This document shows positions 1 through 5,521 of a stretch of 5,803 nucleotides of DNA, in pieces. A program made the position numbers and the translations under genes. The notes below the pieces were generated by a model, which saw nothing but the letters and a program-made list of their open reading frames with translations, searched no databases and had not been told where the DNA came from. Source of the stretch: Anaerolineae bacterium. GTDB lineage: Bacteria; Chloroflexota; Anaerolineae; B4-G1; SLSP01. The stretch lies in assembly GCA_016927095.1 (NCBI GenBank), contig JAFGNI010000486.1:1-5803 (forward strand), given 5' to 3'. The first letter of the stretch is position 1, and every line of letters begins with the position of its first letter.

Positions 1-89
1 GGCTGTGTGGTTGGCGGGCGCTACGACCACAGGCCCTGAAGCCGGATTCTCCCGACACAGAGCACTGTGGGTCATAGGGGCGTGGGGTC

Positions 90-123
90 AGGGCCTGCGC
101 CGGCAATAGCACCGGCAGGGCCT
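90..123. terminator. imperfect inverted repeat downstream of the DUF711 gene, possible terminator
   Basis: Arms at 90-103 and 112-123 are complementary apart from one mismatch and a two-base bulge, and enclose an 8-base loop (CAATAGCA). The repeat starts about 20 bp past the stop codon of the minus-strand DUF711 gene, where a transcription terminator would be expected. No run of T follows on either strand, so intrinsic termination is doubtful; it may simply be GC-rich intergenic structure. The rest of positions 1-144 holds nothing I can support as a gene. Confidence 0.3.
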
Positions 124-144
124 AGCACGCCCTCGTGGGCCCTC

Positions 145-1359
145 CTATTCCTGGGATGAACGATAGCGTGATAGCGCCAGGTCGCGCGTGGCGGTCAGGG
201 CGTTGGCGGCACCCTCGCCCAAGGGCAGGACACCGCCATCCGCGAAGTAGGCGAAGTCGAAGTGGACGGGATCGCCGGCTGCTTTGCCTGGGAGCGGCAT
301 CAGCCTAGCCGTCAGCGGCTTGTCGAGGCGTACCGCAAGCGCGGCAACGTCGTAGAGCAGGCCGGCAAGGGCTTCTCGGCTGGCATCCCCAGGGATAGGA
401 ACGGTATCGAGGCCAGTTCCGCAGACTGCGGACCATTGAAGGAGTTCCGGTATACGCAAATACCCTTCTGCTGCTCGTTGAGCGAGAATGCTGTCCTCCA
501 GAACCGGCAGCATCATACCACAGAACCCCGCGTGCTGGAAGACCGCCTCCTGAATCGCGCTGGTCAGCAGAGCGGCTGCCGCCAGTGTCCCCGGCGCTCC
601 CAGCGGGCGACCCGTAAGGGCCTCCAATGCACCGCCGATGCTGTCTCGAGATCCAGGGAAGGGCGCCAATGAGAAGTCTGTACCGAGGAAACGGAGTTGA
701 TGTGCGCCCGCAATCTCGCGGGCAGTGGCCTCCATACGTTGTGCGTGCTCATGAACCAAGTTTCTGAGCCGGGCAGAGGCCTCGGCGGCTGTGGCTGATT
801 CAGTTGTCGCCGCCACCGCAAGATCGGCCGACTGCGTTGCGATGGCGAAGGCCGGGCTCCCGCCCGTTCCGGCGCTATAGGCTGCCGGGAAAAAGGGGAT
901 GCCGGGCGCCACATTGGCGAGCGCTGCGAAGCGCAAATTACCAAACCCGTCGTCGATCTTCGATGCCTCTCTTATGACATCGGCCGCTTTCAAGATGTTG
1001 GCCCCATCGATCGTCTGGGAGCCGGGCTCAACGACATGACAGGTGGCGAAGAGGTTCTGGGTTGCGCGCAGGATTTCCGGCAGATAGGAGAGGTTGCGCG
1101 GACTGGCTGGGCCAAGGGATACAAACTCGAAGCCCGCGCGCCGGCATTGGGCTTCAACAGCGATGGCGGCGGCAACGGGATCCGGAGGTTTGTTGTGGCT
1201 GGTCAGCAAGCTGGTGGCGAGCCGTATCGTCTGAACCTCATATCCCGCGTCGGCGTATGCAGCAGCCGCTCTCTTAGCGGAACTGCCCAGATGGTCGATC
1301 TGGTCTTCGTCAAGGGAGCCGGCAAGATCGGCAAACAGCGTGATTGAGCGTATCTTCAT
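145..1359 (-). CDS. DUF711 / UPF0210 (PFL-like) family protein
   Basis: A complete 404-residue protein of the DUF711 family (UPF0210, often annotated 'PFL family protein'). The family has solved structures but no firmly established reaction, so none is assigned. Recognisable family blocks are the N-terminus MKIRSITLFAD (residues 1-11), FFPAAYSAGTGGSPAFAIAT (156-175), GTDFSLAPFPG followed by SIGGALEAL (226-248), GFCGMMLPVLED (278-289), GTGLDTVPIPGD (314-325), and a C-terminal stretch with ARLMPLPGKAAGD and FADGGVLPL (351-380). There is no signal peptide or membrane segment, so it should be cytosolic. The ATG start is supported by AAGGAG at 1366-1371, 6 nt upstream. It ends with TAG. It is divergent from the kinase-like gene and appears to be transcribed alone. 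At about 400 residues it seems somewhat shorter than the roughly 450-residue UPF0210 proteins I know, but all the blocks I recognise are present and no frameshift is visible. Family call is sure; function is unknown. Confidence 0.9.
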   Translation of the reverse strand: MKIRSITLFADLAGSLDEDQIDHLGSSAKRAAAAYADAGYEVQTIRLATSLLTSHNKPPDPVAAAIAVEAQCRRAGFEFVSLGPASPRNLSYLPEILRATQNLFATCHVVEPGSQTIDGANILKAADVIREASKIDDGFGNLRFAALANVAPGIPFFPAAYSAGTGGSPAFAIATQSADLAVAATTESATAAEASARLRNLVHEHAQRMEATAREIAGAHQLRFLGTDFSLAPFPGSRDSIGGALEALTGRPLGAPGTLAAAALLTSAIQEAVFQHAGFCGMMLPVLEDSILAQRAAEGYLRIPELLQWSAVCGTGLDTVPIPGDASREALAGLLYDVAALAVRLDKPLTARLMPLPGKAAGDPVHFDFAYFADGGVLPLGEGAANALTATRDLALSRYRSSQE

Positions 1360-1449
1360 CGAGAACTCCTTCGTATTGAATTACGCAAGGGCTTGAGGCC
1401 ACAGTGTTCCTGAGCCGCTCAAACTCCGGGCAGTTTGTGCCCCTTGCGA

Positions 1450-1478
1450 TTGCGGCGGCTGTCACTATCTGGTATAGT
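1450..1478 (+). promoter_or_regulatory. sigma-70-like promoter (extended -10) for the kinase-like gene
   Basis: TTGCGG at 1450-1455 and TATAGT at 1473-1478 are separated by 17 bp. The -10 box is preceded by TG at 1470-1471 one base upstream, forming an extended -10 element. Transcription would begin near 1485, giving a leader of about 75 nt before the ATG at 1560. This is the best promoter match in the 200-bp divergent region. I found no comparably clear promoter for the DUF711 gene on the opposite strand. Confidence 0.55.
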
Positions 1479-1546
1479 AATAGCACAGTCTTCATTGTTC
1501 GGCTACGCTGGTTTGTCGATCCGGCAAGACAGTCTTTCATACCCTG

Positions 1547-1553
1547 AAAGGAG
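1547..1553 (+). promoter_or_regulatory. ribosome binding site of the kinase-like gene
   Basis: AAAGGAG lies 6 nt before the ATG at 1560, a near-perfect Shine-Dalgarno match at good spacing. It fixes the start of the kinase-like protein at MPVITISRQ, which is also where the family's first beta strand and P-loop begin. Confidence 0.8.
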
Positions 1554-1559
1554 CTAGCC

Positions 1560-2219
1560 ATGCCAGTCATCACGATTTCCCGTCAGTATGGTAGTGGGGC
1601 GGTGGAGGTTGCCGAGCGCCTCTGTGAAGTCCTGGGTTACACCTACTTCGACAAGAATCTGATGGTTCAGGTCGCCACGGAGATGGGCATCTCTGGGGAG
1701 GAGGTTATCGACTTCTCCGAGGATACCTATCGGATGCGCAACTTCATGGAGCGCCTCTTTGGTCGCAGGCGCATGAAGACGGCACCCCCCAAACCTAAGA
1801 GCTTGCAGGAATCCATACGGGTAGAGACACTCAGCGAGGCGGACGGCATCAATCTTGTGCGGGATACGATCCTGGCTGCCTATGACCGTGACAACGTCGT
1901 TATCGTCGGTCGTGGGGGACAGGCGATCCTGCAGGAGAAACCGGGTGTCTTGCACGTCCGGCTGAACGCACCAGAGGGAGCGCGGGCTCTTCGGGTGAAA
2001 GAACGTGAAGGGGTGTCGCTGGCAGCTGCCATCGATCTGACGAAGACAAAGGACCAATCTGCGATCGCCTATCTTGAGCGCTTCTTTGGGATCAATTGGG
2101 ACAATCCGACGCTCTACCACATCGTCCTCAACACGGGGAAATGGGAGCTCTCGGATGTCGCCGAGATCCTCATTGACGCTCTGACCCACCTAAGGACCAT
2201 CTCCGAGATCATGCGGTAG
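1560..2219 (+). CDS. cytidylate kinase-like family protein
   Basis: A 219-residue cytosolic P-loop protein of the cytidylate kinase-like family (Pfam Cytidylate_kin2). It is related to CMP kinase, but its phosphate acceptor is unknown. The N-terminus ITISRQYGSGAVEVAERL (residues 4-21) is the family's altered P-loop, with GSG but no lysine where CMP kinase has GxGKG. It is followed by LGYTYFDKNLM (25-35), matching the nucleotide-kinase 'fDkeLi' stretch. VVIVGRGGQAIL (113-124) is the second core block, and VRLNAPEGARALRV (133-146) begins the LID-like region. The C-terminal INWDNPTLYHIVLNTG (178-193) is typical of the family. A basic, proline-containing segment (about residues 68-82) probably forms a flexible loop. 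The gene has its own promoter and strong ribosome binding site and ends just before a hairpin terminator, so it looks monocistronic. A long antisense reading frame (1554-2189) is judged a shadow. CMP kinase proper (cmk) is less likely because the P-loop and LID differ. Confidence 0.87.
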   Translation: MPVITISRQYGSGAVEVAERLCEVLGYTYFDKNLMVQVATEMGISGEEVIDFSEDTYRMRNFMERLFGRRRMKTAPPKPKSLQESIRVETLSEADGINLVRDTILAAYDRDNVVIVGRGGQAILQEKPGVLHVRLNAPEGARALRVKEREGVSLAAAIDLTKTKDQSAIAYLERFFGINWDNPTLYHIVLNTGKWELSDVAEILIDALTHLRTISEIMR

Positions 2220-2233
2220 ATCTGGCTTCTGCA

Positions 2234-2263
2234 AAGGGCGCCGCTCTTCAGGGCGGCGCCCTT
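2234..2263. terminator. GC-rich hairpin terminator between convergent genes
   Basis: A perfect 11-bp stem (AAGGGCGCCGC at 2234-2244 pairing with GCGGCGCCCTT at 2253-2263) encloses an 8-base loop. It begins 15 bp after the stop of the kinase-like gene and ends 25 bp before the stop of the convergent trans-sulfuration gene, so it can serve both strands. The T tract is short on the plus strand (CTTCTT) and on the minus strand (CCCTTTG), so termination may be partial. Position and stem quality still make this the clearest terminator in the window. Confidence 0.75.
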
Positions 2264-2288
2264 CTTGGTGTGCTGTCGTAGCGATATC

Positions 2289-3464
2289 TCAAACCGCGGG
2301 TAAGGCCTGATCCAGGTCTGCGAGGATGTCACCCACATCCTCTAGACCCACCGCAAACCTCACGAGACCGTCAGTGATGCCCGCTGCTATGCGAGCATCC
2401 CGTGGGACGCTGCGATGCGTTGTGCTCGCTGGGTGTGTGATGAGCGAGCGCACGTCACCGAGGCTGACCGTCCGGGCACAGAGCTCGACATTGTTGAGCA
2501 GCCGCACACCGGCGTCGAAGCCTCCCTTCAGCTCGAAGACCACGACGCCGCCGCCACCGCCGGGCATCTGACGTTGTGCTAACTCGAACTGGGGATGCGA
2601 TGGGTGCCAGGGATACCGTACCCAGGCCACCCCCGGATGCTCGCAGAGCCATCCGGCAACCTGAAGCGCGTTCTCGTTGTGCTGCCTGACGCGGAGTGGC
2701 AGCGTGGTGATGCCGCGAGAGATCAGCCACGCGTTGAAGGGGCTGATGCAGCCGCCGAACCTCCGGATCGGGCCTGTGAGCACCTTGCGGACAAAGGCTG
2801 CCGATCCCGCCACCACGCCGCCCAGCGAGTCGCCGTGACCGCATAGGAACTTCGTCGCAGAGTGCACGATGACGTCGATGCCGAGATCAATCGGGTGCTG
2901 GTTCACCGGGCTGGCAAAGGTGTTGTCGATGACGGTCAGGATACCTCGAGTCTTGGCGATCTCCGCAATGGCCTCTAGATCGTTCAAAGCCAGGCTGGGG
3001 TTTCCAGGGGACTCCAGAAAGATCAGGCGCGTGTTATCTTGGACGGCTGCCTCGAAAGCGCCCGGATCGGACGCTTCTGCCAAAGTGGTCGCAACCCCGT
3101 ACCGGGGCAGCTCCTCGGTGACGAAATGGTAGGTGCCGCTGTAGAGCCCCGTTGTTGCCACAAGGTGGTCCCCTGCAGAAACGGCTGCCAGAATAGCTGC
3201 CGTGACGGCTGCCATGCCGGATGCTGTCCCGACGGCAGCCTCGCTTTTCTCGAGGGCCGCCACCTTGGCTTCCATTACGGTTGTCGTTGGGTTTCCCCAC
3301 CGGGTGTAGATCGGCATGGACTCTGTCTCGAAAGCGTGCGCGGCTTCCTGAGCGCTTTCGAAGATGTAGGTGTTTGCCATATGAATCGGGGGTGACACAT
3401 CCCGTGGTGACACGTCCGTCCCGGCATGGATAGCCTTCGTGCTAGAGCCCCAAGTCCCTTTCAT
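2289..3464 (-). CDS. trans-sulfuration family PLP-dependent enzyme (cystathionine gamma-synthase / gamma-lyase type)
   Basis: A 391-residue cytosolic enzyme of the Cys/Met metabolism PLP family, complete by length and motifs. Residues that would bind the cofactor phosphate from the partner subunit lie in YTRWGNPT (Tyr53, Arg55). GLYSGTY carries the active-site Tyr108, VIDNTF the Asp180 that contacts the pyridine nitrogen, and SATKFLCGHGD the Schiff-base Lys205. SLGDVRSLITHPASTTH (334-350) and LVRFAVGLED (367-376), with Arg369 for the substrate carboxylate, complete the site. These motifs do not separate cystathionine gamma-synthase, cystathionine gamma-lyase and methionine gamma-lyase. The position after the active-site Tyr is Ser-Gly rather than the Gly-Cys of classical methionine gamma-lyases, and the size is below that of typical O-acetylhomoserine sulfhydrylases. 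The chosen ATG has GAGAGGAG upstream and begins MKGTWGSSTKAIHAG, a typical family N-terminus. The reading frame extends 37 codons further (to 3575) but would then overlap the upstream gene with non-family sequence. It lies 55 nt downstream of the channel-like gene and may share its transcript. Confidence 0.92.
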   Translation of the reverse strand: MKGTWGSSTKAIHAGTDVSPRDVSPPIHMANTYIFESAQEAAHAFETESMPIYTRWGNPTTTVMEAKVAALEKSEAAVGTASGMAAVTAAILAAVSAGDHLVATTGLYSGTYHFVTEELPRYGVATTLAEASDPGAFEAAVQDNTRLIFLESPGNPSLALNDLEAIAEIAKTRGILTVIDNTFASPVNQHPIDLGIDVIVHSATKFLCGHGDSLGGVVAGSAAFVRKVLTGPIRRFGGCISPFNAWLISRGITTLPLRVRQHNENALQVAGWLCEHPGVAWVRYPWHPSHPQFELAQRQMPGGGGGVVVFELKGGFDAGVRLLNNVELCARTVSLGDVRSLITHPASTTHRSVPRDARIAAGITDGLVRFAVGLEDVGDILADLDQALPAV

Positions 3465-3468
3465 ATCT

Positions 3469-3476
3469 CTCCTCTC
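3469..3476 (-). promoter_or_regulatory. ribosome binding site that sets the start of the trans-sulfuration gene
   Basis: On the minus strand GAGAGGAG is followed by AGAT and then the ATG at 3464. It is purine-rich with a strong AGGAG core, 4 nt from the start, which is slightly tight but workable. It argues against the longer reading frame that starts at 3575 inside the preceding gene. Confidence 0.7.
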
Positions 3477-3519
3477 TCGATTGCTGGTGTAGGCCCGGCC
3501 GAGACCGGAGCGTATGTCC

Positions 3520-5265
3520 TCAGCGGACGGTTTGTTTTTGGTGATCTTGCAGGCTGAGCTCCCGCAGCTTCTCACGCGTTGCCAGGACCACGATCTCGTC
3601 TCCAGACTTGAGGTGTTGTGTTGGGTCGGGTGGTATCTGAACCCTGTTCCCCTGCTTGTACAGTAGGACGGTCACATCCTCTTGTTCGGTGAGCGCCCCG
3701 ATGGTAGTTCCGCATAGCCGCGCGACCGGCTCAATCGCGATGCGAGCCATATGGTAGATACTGCCGGCCAAGGCAACGCGTTCGGTCACATGGATATCGA
3801 GAGCTGCCGCGACGAAAGCTGGCGCGGCCAGCGCTGAGGTACTGTAGACCCCATCGATCCCGAAAGCTTGCTCGATCTGTCTGCCCAGCGGCCCCTCGAA
3901 GATGCGCATGACGACACGGGCGCCTGGGCCGATCTCCCGGGCTCGCATCCCCGCTTCGAGATTCACCATGTCGTCGTCAGCACAGGCCACCAGCGCTTCC
4001 GCCTGTACCATCCCCGCGCTCTCCAAAACCGAGGGGCGGCGGAAGTCACCGTAGACGATGGGTATGCCGAGTTCCTGCAGGCGCTCGGAGAGGGGGCCGG
4101 GCTCGAAGTCCAAGGCCACGACCGGGCGTCCCAGATCGTGGAGCGTCTTCACGACGCGGTAGCCCGTATGACCCAGCCCACATACCAACACCGCACCTCT
4201 GTGCTGGGGGGCTTGTTCTGCCGACGTCCCGTTCGTGAGAAGTGGCAGCTGCTTGAGGTGGGCGAACAGGAACAGGACATCGTCCACCTTCGTCACTGTT
4301 TCCAGGCCGGGTTCCACATACAGCTCACCACGGCGATACAGGCAGACGATCATCACCTGTTTTGCCGTGGCGATTTGCTGCAATGATTGTCCGGTCAAGG
4401 CCGAGGTCGCTGTGAGGGGTACCTCCGTCAGGACATAGGTCTCGTCACCAAGGCCAAAGGTCTCCAGAGCCTCGATGCCCAGCGCGGCGTAGGCGAAGGC
4501 CTTGGCTGCGATAGCCGAGCGGCTGAGGATGGCCTCGACCTGGAACTGATTGCCGATATTGCCGAACAGGCTGTCCTCGAACAGCCGCAGCACGACTCTG
4601 GCCTCTCTGTTGAGCTCCCGGACGTGGAAAGCTGCCTCGATGTTTGCCAGATCGTCATAGGTGCAGACGACGACAACGGTGGCTCGGGCCACGCCTGCAG
4701 ATTCAAGCGTCTCCTTGTCACGGGCGTCCCCTAGTAACACAGGCATATTCCGGTCCATCAGGGACTGAACCAAGGGCGAGTCTGTCTTGTCCAAGCCGAT
4801 GACGGGACGTCCAAGGTTCAGTAGCTCAATGGCTACCCGATAGCCGATGTGACCCAACCCAAGCACAACTACGGGCTGGTCGATCGTCGCCGCCAGCGCC
4901 CGCTGCCATATCTGGCCCCGCTCGCGACGGACGAAGAAGACCCGCACAACGTGCAGCAGATTGGCGCCAAAGATCAGCAGCAGCGGGATGCCCACGAGGG
5001 GGACTACGACAAAGAAGATGTCGAGCCTCGGCCCAGGCGGCATGTCCGCAAACGAGATCTGGAAGGTGGCCATGTTGATAACGGCGTAGACGGCCTTCAC
5101 GTAGCTGAGGTCACCGATCTCGCGCCCGTACGTGCCCTGGTAGGCGCTTTGGAAGATCAGGGCCATCACGCCCGTGCCCAGGACAAGCGCCAGCACAACC
5201 CGCCAGGGGAAGAGGGCGCGGAAGACACGGAAGTCCTGCCGAAGACGGTGGTACCAGCGTTTCAC
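3520..5265 (-). CDS. two-helix ion-channel-like membrane protein with tandem RCK (TrkA-N/TrkA-C) units
   Basis: A 581-residue protein built like a prokaryotic RCK-gated K+ channel with both RCK units on one chain. After a basic cytoplasmic N-terminus, the first membrane helix spans about residues 21-38, a pore-loop-like stretch about 54-77, and the second helix about 82-111. The basic RRERGQIW then leads into the cytoplasm. RCK-N 1 has GLGHIG (136-141) with acidic Asp159; RCK-N 2 has GLGHTG (363-368) with Asp386. Both have the full NAD/adenine-nucleotide Rossmann signature, and each is followed by a TrkA-C-like domain (about 275-335 and 495-570). Known members of this fold gate K+ flux in response to nucleotides or Ca2+. 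Oddly, the loop reads TFQISFADMPPG where TVGYGD would be expected, so K+ selectivity is doubtful. The GTG start at 5265 is chosen because AAAGGA lies 8 nt upstream. A GTG at 5304 would add 13 residues but lacks a convincing ribosome binding site. The trans-sulfuration gene follows 55 nt downstream. Confidence 0.88.
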   Translation of the reverse strand: MKRWYHRLRQDFRVFRALFPWRVVLALVLGTGVMALIFQSAYQGTYGREIGDLSYVKAVYAVINMATFQISFADMPPGPRLDIFFVVVPLVGIPLLLIFGANLLHVVRVFFVRRERGQIWQRALAATIDQPVVVLGLGHIGYRVAIELLNLGRPVIGLDKTDSPLVQSLMDRNMPVLLGDARDKETLESAGVARATVVVVCTYDDLANIEAAFHVRELNREARVVLRLFEDSLFGNIGNQFQVEAILSRSAIAAKAFAYAALGIEALETFGLGDETYVLTEVPLTATSALTGQSLQQIATAKQVMIVCLYRRGELYVEPGLETVTKVDDVLFLFAHLKQLPLLTNGTSAEQAPQHRGAVLVCGLGHTGYRVVKTLHDLGRPVVALDFEPGPLSERLQELGIPIVYGDFRRPSVLESAGMVQAEALVACADDDMVNLEAGMRAREIGPGARVVMRIFEGPLGRQIEQAFGIDGVYSTSALAAPAFVAAALDIHVTERVALAGSIYHMARIAIEPVARLCGTTIGALTEQEDVTVLLYKQGNRVQIPPDPTQHLKSGDEIVVLATREKLRELSLQDHQKQTVR

Positions 5266-5273
5266 GGAGACTG

Positions 5274-5279
5274 TCCTTT
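5274..5279 (-). promoter_or_regulatory. ribosome binding site that sets the start of the channel-like gene
   Basis: On the minus strand AAAGGA is followed 8 nt later by the GTG at 5265. The alternative in-frame GTG at 5304 is preceded by CCGGATTAG, a poor match. The difference is 13 residues before the first membrane helix and does not affect any domain. Confidence 0.55.
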
Positions 5280-5358
5280 GTGGGATGCTTGTTGTGAGTG
5301 TCACCTAATCCGGCGGTCTAGGCGGCATGACCGTCGAGTGGGTGCGCCTTGGAGGTTT

Positions 5359-5386
5359 AGTGTAGCACATCCTCTCAGCAGTCCAA
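5359..5386 (-). promoter_or_regulatory. candidate promoter of the channel-like gene
   Basis: On the minus strand TTGGAC (5386-5381) and TACACT (5364-5359) are 16 bp apart. The -10 box is preceded by TG one base upstream, an extended -10 arrangement. It sits about 95 bp before the chosen GTG start. Each box matches the consensus at only four of six positions, so this is a moderate prediction. Confidence 0.4.
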
Positions 5387-5416
5387 CAAGCCATAGGCCT
5401 TTTGAGCGTGGGTGCC

Positions 5417-5444
5417 TTGCTAGAACGTTCGTAGAAGGTAGAAT
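5417..5444 (+). promoter_or_regulatory. candidate promoter of the Agl23-like gene
   Basis: TTGCTA (5417-5422) and TAGAAT (5439-5444) are 16 bp apart, followed about 77 bp later by the ATG at 5522. The spacer contains the 8-bp palindrome GAACGTTC (5423-5430), which could be an operator. With the minus-strand candidate nearby, this makes the region between the channel-like and Agl23-like genes a divergent promoter region. The remainder of that region shows no further gene. Confidence 0.4.
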
Positions 5445-5521
5445 CCAGGGGTGGTGACGCTTTACTATATGCGGGGCAGCGGTCCTTAGGCTGCTCTGTT
5501 CTGACCTACGATGGGGATGAG

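Noticed and set aside
1..39. Possible 3' end of a plus-strand gene (frame 1, ending at TGA 37-39), which would converge on the DUF711 gene.
   Set aside because: The 12 codons have GC-rich third positions as a coding sequence here might, but they are too few to identify, and the other plus frames are also open for a stretch. It cannot be supported without upstream sequence.
1..75. Minus-strand open frame from ATG at 75 to the window edge (25 residues, beginning MTHSALCREN).
   Set aside because: There is no ribosome binding site before the ATG and no recognisable N-terminal motif, and the frame is too short to judge.
262..672. A 136-codon plus-strand frame inside the DUF711 gene.
   Set aside because: It lies wholly antisense to a confidently recognised family protein and its product shows no domain.
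1310..1573. An 87-codon minus-strand frame crossing the divergent intergenic region.
   Set aside because: It overlaps the start of the DUF711 gene in another frame, covers the promoter and ribosome binding site of the kinase-like gene, and has no recognisable domain.
1554..2189. A 211-codon open frame antisense to the kinase-like gene.
   Set aside because: The plus-strand frame has clear family motifs, a promoter and a strong ribosome binding site. The antisense product resembles nothing I know and appears to be a codon-bias shadow.
3465..3575. A 37-codon N-terminal extension of the trans-sulfuration enzyme.
   Set aside because: It would overlap the end of the channel-like gene and adds sequence unlike the family, while the internal ATG at 3464 has a strong ribosome binding site and a typical N-terminus.
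4849..5457. A 202-codon plus-strand frame opposite the 5' part of the channel-like gene.
   Set aside because: The product is a low-complexity, charged shadow of the membrane protein, and the frame runs into the divergent promoter region.
5471..5496. A short inverted repeat (GCAGC / GCTGC) ahead of the Agl23-like gene, considered as an operator or attenuator.
   Set aside because: Only 5 bp pair around a 9-base loop, which is expected by chance in GC-rich DNA.
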